Shown here in pieces: positions 55,098 through 64,000 of a stretch of DNA of 64,000 nucleotides. The stretch's first letter is position 1. Each line of letters starts with the position of its first letter. Source of the stretch: Cladocopium goreaui (lineage: Eukaryota; Sar; Dinophyceae; Suessiales; Symbiodiniaceae); the NCBI GenBank assembly GCA_947184155.2, contig CAMXCT020003713.1, positions 298,501-362,500 on the forward strand. The letters run 5' to 3'. Both the position numbers and the translations under genes were made by a program. The notes beneath the pieces are model-generated. The model worked only from the letters and a program-made list of their open reading frames with translations. It had not been told where the DNA came from and did no database searches.

Positions 55098-56142
55098 CCC
55101 CCCCAGTAAATTATAGACCCTGACTTTAGCGATTTTTTAGTGGAAGCTGATCTTCCAACCACCTACTTGGCAGGGTCTATGTTAATTACGGGGCAATGGT
55201 AAGATAGGATTCTTAGACTTCAGAGTGACAGAAGGAAATTTCACAATTTAGAATGTGATTGCCCATCTAAACCTATGAGGAGTGCGCCTTCAAGCTGCAA
55301 TGCAATCTATGGGACCCCTTCATGGTTGCCAGGGATCATACCAGTGTAGATTCTAGATGGTCAGATTCCTAGATAGGACCAGCTCGGGGATGGAACCAGG
55401 CAAAGCTGATCAAATTTTTTGTTATGTTGTGCTAGATTCATCTAGGTTCTAGATAGAACTTGTTGTTGGCTTCACAGTTGTTTTGGTGTTCCCTATCTAG
55501 GAATTTGCTGACAGTTTGGGATGTTTGGGCACAGGTTGAAACATGTTGAAACCAATGCAATAATACAGTAGTAACAAAATGTCCACTAGACCTGTCTAAA
55601 ACCGTTTGGGCCCCTCAACTCGTTGTTTTGGGGGCCGTACATTTTGTACATCGCCATTTTTCCTCTAGGAGCTGCAGATTTGATGCCCTAACATTGTAAG
55701 TGAAGCATGTGAACCCATGGCTCTCGGGGTGCTAACGTTGCAGGCATTGACCTCAATGGAATGGAGGCGCAACAGCAAGCGTGGGTGTTTGCGCAATATG
55801 AAATGCACCCATAGAAACCCAGGTCTAGTCTTGGATCTATTGATGTTGGCCACATGTGGGGGAAATTTGCTAAGGACAGATGGGATATCAATGGATGCAT
55901 AGTGGCATAGGCGAACGGAAGAACCACTAAAGAGGTGAACAGATAGATGAAGAAGCAAACAAGCAACAATCATAAAGCACCACATATAGACAGCCAGAAG
56001 CATTTGCAATATAATGATGCACACAGACATATAAATAAATAAAAATATATATATATATATATATAATTATATATATACACATACATATTTTGCCATCCTT
56101 GTTACGCTTCCTCCACTGAGACGCGCTACGCTCTCCCCGCAG
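55098..56142. other. Intron, nothing recognised
   Basis: A TA tract lies at 56045-56080. Open frames of up to 121 codons on the minus strand near 55665-56030 have no motif. Confidence 0.45.
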
Positions 56143-56197
56143 GCGATGGTTCTCCAACTGGGAAGCCAAGCTTCGCCAGAGCCCCTGGGCGAAAACT
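56143..56197 (+). CDS. Short exon (RWFSNWEAKLRQSPWAKT)
   Basis: CTCTCCCCGCAG and a GTGAGG donor bracket a segment reading RWFSNWEAKLRQSPWAKT. Splice signals and composition are good. No domain was identified. Confidence 0.6.
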
Positions 56198-56773
56198 GTG
56201 AGGGGTTCACCTTGGTTTCACCACAAAAACATACAAAAACAATGGTTTGATAGAAAGAACATGGAGGTTGAACCAGGTTAAACCATGTTGAACCAGCGAA
56301 ACATGCTATTTTATCATTGAAACAACGACGATGGGGATTTAAGATGATTTCAGAGCCGACATGGTGGGCTCAGCAACATAAATAAGGGATCTACCAGCTG
56401 ATATTCGAAAATGACCATGAGAAAATCAGAATGTTTCATGGGAAATTATGGAACATCAAGAAGATCATCAATGTTTTGCTGCCATGCCTCCCCTCGAGCA
56501 TCCATGGTGATAGCTAGCCGACACCAATAGCTCTGCTTGCATGGCTTGCTGCATCCAACCGGGAATCCCGCGTGCCTTTTGCCGGGATGTGTAGATACAG
56601 TGATATGTGGGTGATGGGTGCAACTTTCGAGACTGCACGGGGTCGGCGATGTTTGATCATTGTCAGTAACAACCCTCCTTGGAGTATCAAAGTTCGACCT
56701 GCACCCTCACGTAGATCAATCATATCAATCTATCTAGTCGATCCATATACTCCAAAGACAGAGGAATTCTGAG

Positions 56774-56846
56774 GGTTTGGTGAATCTAAGGAAAATGAAG
56801 CCGCTGTTTGACCAATTCCGCACGCTGCTTCGGGAGGTCATTGTGG
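56774..56846 (+). CDS. Short exon (KPLFDQFRTLLREVIV)
   Basis: An open segment reading LVNLRKMKPLFDQFRTLLRE then VIV ends at a consensus GTAAGC donor. The acceptor is either TTCTGAG (used here) or CTAAG at 56790. Amphipathic helix. Confidence 0.55.
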
Positions 56847-57091
56847 GTAAGCAGGGAAGCACCAACAAAGCAGTTGGCTGGTGATGATTCTCGTCTGGTA
56901 ATTTATATAACAAAACCATGGAACATGTCTAACAAAAGATGGACAATTGCCCATTCATAGGTGACTTACCTCTTCAAAATGGTGATTTTCCATAGCAATG
57001 TTGAAGTACTAGAAGGTATTTTTTCATTTTTTTTCTATGTATAGATCATCTAACTATAGATTTTCCATGGCTATGGTGTTTATTTCCCGAG

Positions 57092-57138
57092 CGATTTTCC
57101 ATCTCCGGGATCACCTGGACGACGATCCAATGGCCACA
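57092..57138 (+). CDS. Short exon (IFHLRDHLDDDPMAT)
   Basis: ATTTCCCGAG precedes IFHLRDHLDDDPMAT, ending at the consensus donor GTGAGT. It is an acidic helical segment in a GC-rich patch. Confidence 0.5.
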
Positions 57139-57439
57139 GTGAGTTCGCGAGAACGGTAGGATATCTTGCCATATTTTACCCCTATAGAGTATCTAAGTAT
57201 ATATCTATAAAATTCTATAAATTTATAAATTCTATAAATTTATAAATTCTATAAATTCTATAGTTTATATATCTATAAATTAGATAACTTAAGATGAAAC
57301 CAGCATGCCCAAAAACCCCAGAACTGGCGATCGCGGGGAGGAGATGCTTCCGAGCCTCCAACAAGAACGAGGCCGGGGATTTGGGTGACAATTTTTGGTG
57401 AGTTCTTTGATGTTTTCTGTGGGTTTCTTGGAACATAAA

Positions 57440-57625
57440 TGGCACTTGATGGATGAGGTGATAGAGGTTTCAGATGATGAGGAAGCTGTTTCAACTGGGT
57501 GCAGCGGATATGATGTCAAAGCCAAAGTCGGAGTGTGTGGTTCGACATCAGGCGTGGACCCTACAAAGTCACCCAAACTAATCATTAGATACCCCAACTA
57601 TTCCCAACTAACATACGCTGGCTAG
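57440..57625 (+). CDS. Candidate exon (MDEVIEVSDDEEAV)
   Basis: The open frame includes MDEVIEVSDDEEAVSTGCSG then YDVKAKVGVCGSTSGVDPTK. The D-E-V-I-E-V-S-D-D-E-E stretch resembles a SUMO-interacting or acidic linker, but splice edges are not evident and minus-strand frames overlap. Confidence 0.3.
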   Translation, partial: WHLMDEVIEVSDDEEAVSTGCSGYDVKAKVGVCGSTSGVDPTKSPKLIIRYPNYSQLTYAG

Positions 57626-57719
57626 ATGTGGGCCGCAATCTTAGCTTTTTTCCCCCCTGGTGACTGGTGACCTGGTTTTTCTCCATGGCAGAGATTCCCA
57701 CCATGGAGGAACTATATAT

Positions 57720-58209
57720 TTATAATATATATATATATATATATATGAGCAACCGTAAAAACCCCGGCAATACTAAATATGTATTCGACGGACATTGGTT
57801 TATGGAAATTGATGGAAATTGTTAAAAACACGAGGTAAGCGATGGGACCTTCCCAAATTAGCGATACCCCTTTTCAAGGTTATGTCATCATATTTCTCTA
57901 ATATCCACATTAGCGATACCCAAATATCACATATTATTCATAGTTCATCACATATATATATATATAAATGCAGCAGTTTCCTGCAAGCGATACCCCCCAA
58001 GTTTACCATATATCATTATTGTACAAACGTGTGGTAAGCGATGGGACCTTCCCAAATTTGTGGATGTCCTTTCCGTGAACCTAGGGTTTTCACAATCGCT
58101 CATATATATATATATATTCAAGCTGCCTTGCATCTATCAACATTAGCAACTAGTATATCCAGTGTGTCTCTTCATGTCTTTTCCAAATTTGAAGCCCAGA
58201 AAAACCAGG
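57720..58209. repeat. Local duplication around GTAAGCGATGGGACCTTCCC
   Basis: GGTAAGCGATGGGACCTTCC occurs at 57834 and again at 58033, each followed by CAAATT. TA tracts lie between them. The duplicated phrase contains a GTAAGC donor-like core, so it may mark duplicated exon-intron junctions. Confidence 0.6.
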
Positions 58210-58284
58210 CGCTGCCAATAGCTTGTTGGAGGAGGCGGCCAAAGGTGCCAGGGCGGGATGGGAACTGCCAATTTTGGTCCAGGA
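58210..58284 (+). CDS. Candidate exon (SLLEEAAKGARAGWELPI)
   Basis: After AAAACCAG one frame reads AANSLLEEAAKGARAGWELP then ILVQES. The N-S-L-L-E-E-A-A-K-G-A-R-A part loosely resembles the repeat helix. The donor is not resolved. Confidence 0.4.
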
Positions 58285-58970
58285 GTCCAGGAGAAGATGC
58301 CACTCTTGCGTTCTTCTTATTTATTTAATGTATTGGTTCTAAATAATATCCATAGCAATGCCCAAAAAGATAGAAAAGTAAATTCCTACTACAAACATGA
58401 TGAATTTGCTTTGTTTTTTTTTGGGTTGCTATAAATCTTTAGATGTTGGTTTGTATAGATCTTGGTCTTATAGCTCTTGAAGCTCTTGGCCATCCATCAG
58501 CCGGTCACTTTATATATTTTTGCGGATGGATTAACTGGTCTGCTGACCCTTTCATGGGGTCATCCCATGATAGTCCAACAATGTCCAACATACAGTGGAT
58601 GGAATAAATCCTCCACCAGTTGATAGGTGGCTTATTCCATTGTCTATAACATCCATCCAAGGCGCTGCAGGATTTCTTCCATTCACAGTATCAATTGAAC
58701 AGTCAACAGGTTCAATAAGTGATTCATTTGTACATGGGACAGTTGCCGTCGCCGGGCTGGATTCGGGGAAATTGGGTTCGGATGTGCATTATATTTATAC
58801 ACCCACCATATACATTATGCCATATTTATGTATGCACACTCGTACATTGCGTAAAGTATATTTATATATACACATATAGATACATCCATGGTCCATGTGC
58901 ATTTATTCAATGATTTTCCTCATGTAAAGTTACATGTGTTGGCGGGTTCAAGATGCGTAGCCTGACCCAG

Positions 58971-59050
58971 GATTTGAAAGTTGCCACGGGGTCAACGGCT
59001 GCTTGGCCCAGCCTCGGAGAGAAAAATTGGAAACCTGAAATGGCCCGTGG
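58971..59050 (+). CDS. Exon (DLKVATGSTAAWPSLGEKN)
   Basis: CTGACCCAG and a GTAAAG donor bracket a segment reading DLKVATGSTAAWPSLGEKNW then KPEMARG. Both splice signals are good and the segment stands out in GC. No domain was recognised. Confidence 0.6.
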
Positions 59051-59089
59051 GTAAAGCCAGATACACTCAGAAGCCCAGGAACATGGTGC

Positions 59090-59200
59090 TATATGGAGGT
59101 TTCCTACTATAGGGGTACACCCAAATCATCCAGTTTTAAAAGATGTTCCATTAGAAACCCTTCATTTTGGGGTACCCCCAGTTTACGAAACCTCCATATA
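59090..59200. mobile_element. MITE family B copy 2
   Basis: The 111-bp element from TATATGGAGGTTTCC to ACGAAACCTCCATATA has inner GGGGTACACCC and GGGGTACCCCC blocks in inverted relation. It lies 40 bases after an exon donor, similar to the 15-base distance of the copy at 30937. Confidence 0.8.
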
Positions 59201-59524
59201 TGCTAAGCCCATTGATAACCCCCAGCATTATTATTGACCAATTTTACTCTTTCAGGATATTTAGGGATATTTGGGGGGTAACAAAATCTCAAAAGTAGGG
59301 GGATATCCTTGGAGTCATCACCTGAAAAAAAAAACAAATCCCGAAATGCTTGCCAGTGGTTAGATCAACTTAATATGCAATGGGATACAATTAAATTGGT
59401 ACGATGAGGGAAACGGAAAGAAACTTGTATCTGTTTCCATAGGTGGCAAAAGATCCAGCTTGTTTTTTATGTTTGGCTTGTTTCCCAGGTGTTACTGTAA
59501 ATATCTGTAAATGTTTTCTTTCAG

Positions 59525-59576
59525 TAGCCAACAAGGCGGGGAGTGTCAAATCCTCAAACCAGCTTTGCAGTAAGAG
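59525..59576 (+). CDS. Candidate short exon (ANKAGSVKSSNQLCSK)
   Basis: TTTCTTTCAG and a GTAAAT donor bracket about 17 codons reading ANKAGSVKSSNQLCSK. An alternative GTAAGA donor lies seven bases earlier. Linker-like. Confidence 0.45.
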
Positions 59577-60345
59577 GTAAATGACGTGGGATACACATGT
59601 ATTTACGTAATCTGGATTATGCAGAACTAGTCGTCAATAAACCGATCATTTTAAACAATTCAAATGCTTCAGGGTTATTTGTTCCACATGTTGTTTTGTC
59701 CTGAAAATAGGGTACCGCTAAATCCAATAATTCATCACTATTTCCCTATCAAAATGGCTGTTTTGGGTACACCCCTGCCATTTCGATGGGGGTTCCCATG
59801 GCTGAGGTAGCCGGATTCCAACGCTGGTGGCTGAGCACCAAACGTGTCGTTCAGAGGAATTCCGCCTGAAAATGGCCCAGCACCTTGGCTGAACTGGCTG
59901 TGGCTCCAGACATATGAAACCCAGATGTGGAATGGTGGCTTCTCATGAGTGAAACATAGTGAAACCTATAGCCTATAATTTGATAATTGTTAAATCATGT
60001 TAAATCCACCACACCTCATTTTTGAGTAATTATGCGCACACACACATACATATATATATATACATATTATCTCCGCGTGTTTTGGTTATACTGTGGCAAA
60101 ACTGAAAAATATATATGAGAATATGTTAATCCCCATTGTTGTCATTAATCATGTAACCCCAAGAAGCAACAATCCTCATGGTTCTTGGCTCATTATTGGG
60201 CATACCCTTCTTTGGAACGATGTAATTTGATGGAGGTTTAGCCCACTGTCCGGTGATGTCCAGCTGATATGGTTGGCAAGGCATCCAAACTTAGCCATGC
60301 TACATGTTGAAGTGACCTCACATTTGCTTGAATATTTTTCTGCAG
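59577..60345. other. Intron, one weak exon candidate
   Basis: Around 59853-59890 an open patch reads EEFRLKMAQHLG after GTTCAG. It is helical, like other exons, but lacks a clear donor. Confidence 0.35.
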
Positions 60346-60411
60346 GGATACCTCATGAGAAGAACTGTCCCTGACTGGTCGGAACCCGACCTGAACATAT
60401 CTGAACCATCA
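60346..60411 (+). CDS. Candidate exon (GYLMRRTVPDWSEPDLNIS)
   Basis: A T-rich tract ending TTCTGCAG precedes GYLMRRTVPDWSEPDLNISE then PS before a stop. Acceptor quality is good; the donor is not resolved. Confidence 0.4.
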
Positions 60412-61323
60412 TGAGAAGTATGTAACTGTAGGATACTGATGGATACTGCAGGTCCGTTCAAATTGTCACCCTGCTTTACAGTCACGTGTTCACGTCGCGA
60501 GGTCCTCAAGCTGCAATCGCTCCAACATCATGGCAGATATCCAGCAAAAGACCTGCAAGGCCTTCGAAGGCGCGGAAAGACCACTGTTTTCCACAATGTG
60601 ATGATCTATAGATATCTATATGCAGTAACCCTCAAAAGGTAGAACAGATTAGCATATCGCAATGGGGGGTCTTCCCGCTATTTGGGAATCAGAATTCTGA
60701 TCGGTAGATTGGTAGATGCCTGTTTTGGAGGAGGAATCTCATCCATAACCGGATGTGTTTATCAAGAATTGCCCGCGGCAAGGTTTGATTACCGGAAGGT
60801 ATGCCGGTGAACGCAAAATTTAGATCAGCGTTGTTGTTCTATACAGACATACAGGTTGACAGTTTTTTTGTTTCAAGAATAACACGCTGGTTTAGCAACC
60901 AATGATAAACAGTGACCTGACCAAGCAACACTTGGGAAACTAATTATATGGGAGTTAACTACTTAAACAGGTAAACGTGACTTACTTATTGAAGACCGCC
61001 TTTGAAATACTACTACATGTTCCATTGCATGGATATTATGATATACAACACGATCATACATAAACAACATTGGCAGGACATACTATGAGTTTCATAGTTT
61101 GGGCGCATGGAAACACATCAAACAATTTTTCTGGTCACTAGGCTTGTCGGAGACGATGTATACATTTTCGCCAAGAACATGTGCACATTTTGTTGGGTGT
61201 GCTCATGCTGATGCTCACTGACTAGTTGATATATATATATTACACCAGTCGTGATATGTGTGTTTCCGAAAAATATTTCATACTTTCAAGTGTGTGGATG
61301 CATGTGCAAGATAGCCTCAGAAA
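60412..61323. other. Stretch with no recognised gene
   Basis: A frame at 60439-60642 has mixed basic composition but no motif. The rest is AT-rich. Confidence 0.4.
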
Positions 61324-61500
61324 TTGTTGGTAAAACGCATGGCCCACGGATATCGACTGGCAGATTTGGATGTCTATCCCTCGGAAGTGCCGTTGGTGTG
61401 CAACAAGGCTCGGGTCCCCAGAAGCCGTGGAGCCACCAAAATGAGCCACCATGAGTATACAAGAACATTGCTGTCTCTTACTCTGCAAAAGGGACATCAG
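61324..61500 (+). CDS. Candidate open frame, unrecognised
   Basis: The frame reads MLVKRMAHGYRLADLDVYPS then EVPLVCNKARVPRSRGATKM and SHHEYTRTLLSLTLQKG. Composition is protein-like and continuous for nearly 60 codons, longer than neighbouring exons. It might be a fragment of a retrocopied gene. A minus-strand frame overlaps. Confidence 0.3.
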
Positions 61501-62264
61501 TTTTTTTTTTTTCCGAAGTTGATTTGCACATATAAGTTTAAGATAGTTTAAGTAAAACCTCCTCAAATGGGGGAATCATCGATCACCATGCTTGTTTTCC
61601 TCTTATTTCAGGCTATGTCATGTTATGTCATGATATTTCAGCATTATTTTCCGGATAGAACTTTAACATACTTCAACTTCATAATTGGTTCCGTGAAAAC
61701 GATCTGAAACTATGGTGGATCTGTTTGTTAATTATTAATCAGAGGGCTACCCCCAATTTGTAACTCTCTACAAAATGGCACCCCCGAAATTCAACAGACC
61801 AAGGGGTTATGAATCCAGGATTGACATTACACCCGAGTCTTCAATCGTTGCAAAATTTTTGACAGGCCCGTAATTTTGGCCAAAATCACGAGGACAAGGA
61901 ATGCGCTTTTCAACATAGCGCGAAGGGCCAATTAACCAACAATCTGGCCGCGAGTTCGGGCGCAAATTTACGAGGGGCGCAAGATCAGGAAAAACATTGG
62001 CCAATAATTTAAAACTGAAGGAGCACTTGAAAGTATCGAGCGTTCATGTCACTGTTCAATCGGTATTTTCGAAATTTTGGAAACAATGTTGGGGGAAACT
62101 TTTTAAGCTTTCGAAACAGGCTTGGGCTTGACCAGATCCATGCCTCGGTGCATGCCCACATCAGGTGATGTTAAAACACATCCTTGTTGCTGCCAGGCCC
62201 CTTCATGTCAATGTGTTTTCCATAGATGATCTTCCAAACACACAATGTGTGGGGCCCATGTATG

Positions 62265-62383
62265 TCTGGTTGGTGGTTTGGAACATGTTTTATTTTTTCA
62301 TATATTGGGAATGTCATCATCCCAACTGACGGACTCCATCATTTTTTCAGAGGGGTAGGTCAACCAGGTCAACCACCAACCAG
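62265..62383. mobile_element. Intron element family C copy 2
   Basis: It runs from TCTGGTTGGTGGTTTGGAAC to CAACCACCAACCAG with ATTTTTTCAGAGGGG inside and a small internal duplication (GTCAACCAGGTCAACC). It ends 10 bases before the acceptor of the next exon, so it forms the 3' end of that intron. Confidence 0.75.
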
Positions 62384-62393
62384 ATGATACCAG

Positions 62394-62519
62394 ATGTCCC
62401 TCGAGGACCTGCAGGTGGACAGCAGCCATGAGGCCCACGCCAAACGCGTGCGGGACTTCTATGCAACGATGCTTGGCGAACTTTCTGAGCTTAGCCGATG
62501 CAGATGGCGTGAATGAAAC
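62394..62519 (+). CDS. Exon (MSLEDLQVDSSHEAHAKRV)
   Basis: GATACCAG precedes MSLEDLQVDSSHEAHAKRVR then DFYATMLGELSELSRCRWRE, with a stop after. H-A-K-R-V-R-D-F-Y-A-T-M-L-G-E-L is helical in the style of the repeat helices. The donor is before the stop, possibly after GAGCTTAG. Confidence 0.55.
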
Positions 62520-62636
62520 TGAATCACTACAACGTCCCATGTCCGAAGATACAGCTTTGATGGTTCCTCTCCTAGACATTGTGAAACTGGGTTTTTTGGA
62601 GCCAGTTTGGGGGATCCGATTCCATAGTTATATAGT

Positions 62637-62825
62637 TTGGACAAGGTGAACACCGTTGCTCGCATGCCCTTTCGTGCCACTGAGGAAAGTGCATGTGGAA
62701 AGCTTAGCCACCGCCATTCGCGAGTCATTCTTTGGAAAAGTACGGAACTTTTGCTACATCGCAGCAATCCAGTCATCCACAATCATCCTCTACCCTTGGA
62801 CATTTTGAAGGCTGTTCAGCGCTGA
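62637..62825 (+). CDS. Candidate open frame, unrecognised
   Basis: The 62-codon frame reads MDKVNTVARMPFRATEESAC then GKLSHRHSRVILWKSTELLL and HRSNPVIHNHPLPLDILKAV. It is protein-like, with readthrough past the stop also looking coding (YHDVYSDPRIS). It could be a fragment of an inserted gene copy. No domain was recognised. Confidence 0.35.
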   Translation: MDKVNTVARMPFRATEESACGKLSHRHSRVILWKSTELLLHRSNPVIHNHPLPLDILKAVQR

Positions 62826-63131
62826 TATCATGATGTCTACAGTGATCCCAGGATAAGTAAATTCCAACCAGAGCAATGGGAAACTATGGCAAATCCATTT
62901 CCACAGATACATGTGGCAAATTGTGGCAAAACATAAGTAAACTTACAGTAGGGCAGGTAGGGAATTTACATCCACTGGTTAATGGGAGTAAGAATAACAC
63001 AGAATAAGCACTGTTCAAAAAGTCAATGAAACCCAACATGAGAAACATGCAAATTTTGATGTTCCCAAATAGATCAAAGATATTTATTAATTTTTGATCA
63101 GTAGCTGTAGCTCTCACTTCACTCTCCGCAG

Positions 63132-63305
63132 TCCTGCCGAGGCGCTGTTGAACGCTCAGGCGATTTGCGAAGACAGCACCAAGCAGATGTCCGTTCTGCA
63201 ACGAAGCGCCTCGCCGTCACCGGGAGACGAAGCGAAGCGGACGAGCCACGAAAGGAAACAATTTGGGCCACGAGTCGTGGCGGACATGAGCGCAATTTTG
63301 GGATG
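63132..63305 (+). CDS. Exon (PAEALLNAQAICEDSTKQM), possibly terminal
   Basis: CTCTCCGCAG precedes PAEALLNAQAICEDSTKQMS then VLQRSASPSPGDEAKRTSHE and RKQFGPRVVADMSAILG, then stop TGA at 63303. The start is helical; the rest is a basic, Ser/Pro-rich tail. With no obvious donor this may be the final coding exon. A GC plateau marks the whole segment. Confidence 0.65.
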
Positions 63306-63509
63306 AGTTTTGGACAATATGTGCATGTAGTTATATAATGATAATATATATATATATATGATATATGTATACACATTAAATGATCATTCTCGTATGGAAA
63401 CACAACAAATGTGTATGTGCAGTAAATTGTTTCACTCGCCGGCGCCCTAAATGGGCCTGTCTCCGGACGTGGCGCAAAGTCAAAGTTATACATGACAAAT
63501 TGTGAATAT

Positions 63510-63606
63510 TTGGTTCGTGGTTTGGATCATTTTTTGTTTTTCCATATATAGGGAATAGTAATCCCAACTGACTAATATTTTTCAGAGGGTTGAAACCACC
63601 AACCAG
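63510..63606. mobile_element. Intron element family C copy 3
   Basis: It runs from TTGGTTCGTGGTTTGGATC to GGTTGAAACCACCAACCAG and contains CCCAACTGACTAATATTTTTCAG, the same acceptor-like core as copy 1. Confidence 0.75.
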
Positions 63607-63639
63607 ATATATTGATACTCCATCCTGAGTGAGGCTTGT

Positions 63640-63828
63640 GGAGCTGTTAGCTTTGTCTTTAGAAGTGTAGATGTTCTTTTGGAAGCCAGAAAGCCATGCA
63701 CTCGGGTCATGTTTGAGCGACCGTGCCAGCCTTGCCTGCAATGCTGCCGTGTCCTGAGGCTGCCAGAACGCCACGCTGAGTCTCAAAGCCAAAAGTTGCT
63801 TGACAGCCGAAATGGGTTGGAACACTGG
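63640..63828 (-). CDS. Possible minus-strand exon (LLALRLSVAFWQPQDTAAL)
   Basis: The minus-strand frame reads ISAVKQLLALRLSVAFWQPQ then DTAALQARLARSLKHDPSAW and LSGFQKNIYTSKDKANSS. Composition and GC content are coding-like, and the + strand reading has stops. It would start another gene running left, or be an inverted fragment. No domain was recognised. Confidence 0.4.
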
Positions 63829-64000
63829 GAGTCTTCACCACTTTCCAGTGGTTAGGAGCGACTCACTGATAAATCACCATAGACCTGTTGGTATTTACCA
63901 CCTATACTTTCCATCCTATACAAACCAACCTATACTTTTTACCCCCATATTCCACAGGGAGCTACTTCGGAGCTACCGAGTCGCACCGTGCTCGCCCTGA

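Noticed and set aside
1-64000. tRNA, rRNA, CRISPR or telomere repeats
   Set aside because: No cloverleaf, rRNA core motif, spaced direct-repeat array or TTTAGGG-type tract was found by reading. This does not exclude degenerate tRNA-like sequences.

Overview
This window looks like nuclear DNA of a dinoflagellate, most likely in or near Symbiodiniaceae/Suessiales; that placement is inference. The supporting signs are very short exons separated by introns of hundreds to thousands of bases, several introns that fit a GC donor, many intron-borne inverted-repeat elements, very large tetranucleotide arrays, and a degraded Ty1/copia element of the dinoflagellate type. No rRNA, tRNA, CRISPR, bacterial operon or spliced-leader gene was seen. 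Almost all recognisable coding sequence is on the + strand, and most long open frames are low-complexity repeats or shadows.

Region 1 (about 1.5-8.8 kb) holds a phosphagen (guanidino) kinase split into about ten small exons. The family motifs appear in the correct order: the GHP segment, the helical N-domain segment, R-N-L-K-D-M-P-F-x-P-H-M, Y-Y-P-L-x-G, W-P-x-G-R-G, I-N-E-E-E-H and the catalytic-cysteine motif S-C-P-x-N-L-G. Region 2 (8.8-19 kb) has a few unrecognised exons and a compound satellite of three abutting arrays (11.5-15.0 kb). Next come a Tc1/mariner-type MITE with perfect 21-bp ends (18.1 kb) and a full-length but frameshifted copia element (19.69-23.71 kb) with 151-bp LTRs and a CTAAG target duplication. 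The copia element carries a methyltransferase-like segment between protease and reverse transcriptase. Region 3 (23.8-26.1 kb) has short exons, two of which join in frame to make a calmodulin-binding IQ motif. Region 4 (27.2-29.2 kb) is a GATA/GGAT array with higher-order structure.

Region 5 (29.3-47.9 kb) is the most distinctive. At least a dozen + strand exons encode variants of one roughly 30-residue module, [LLAAAE]DGRLEAAL, and several splice junctions fall at the E|DGRL point. Inside this region a three-exon Tudor/agenet-like cassette occurs twice (34.0-34.6 and 34.85-36.03 kb). I do not recognise this repeat family. Region 6 (48-63.3 kb) contains further small + strand exons without recognisable domains, among three families of intron-borne inverted-repeat elements. 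One of these families carries a branch-point/polypyrimidine/AG acceptor-like sequence.

The exons may belong to one giant gene (kinase + IQ motif + DGRL repeats + Tudor-like cassettes) or to several tandem genes. The sequence alone cannot decide, and exon edges are reading-frame and splice-consensus estimates. A possible minus-strand exon near the right edge may start another gene.
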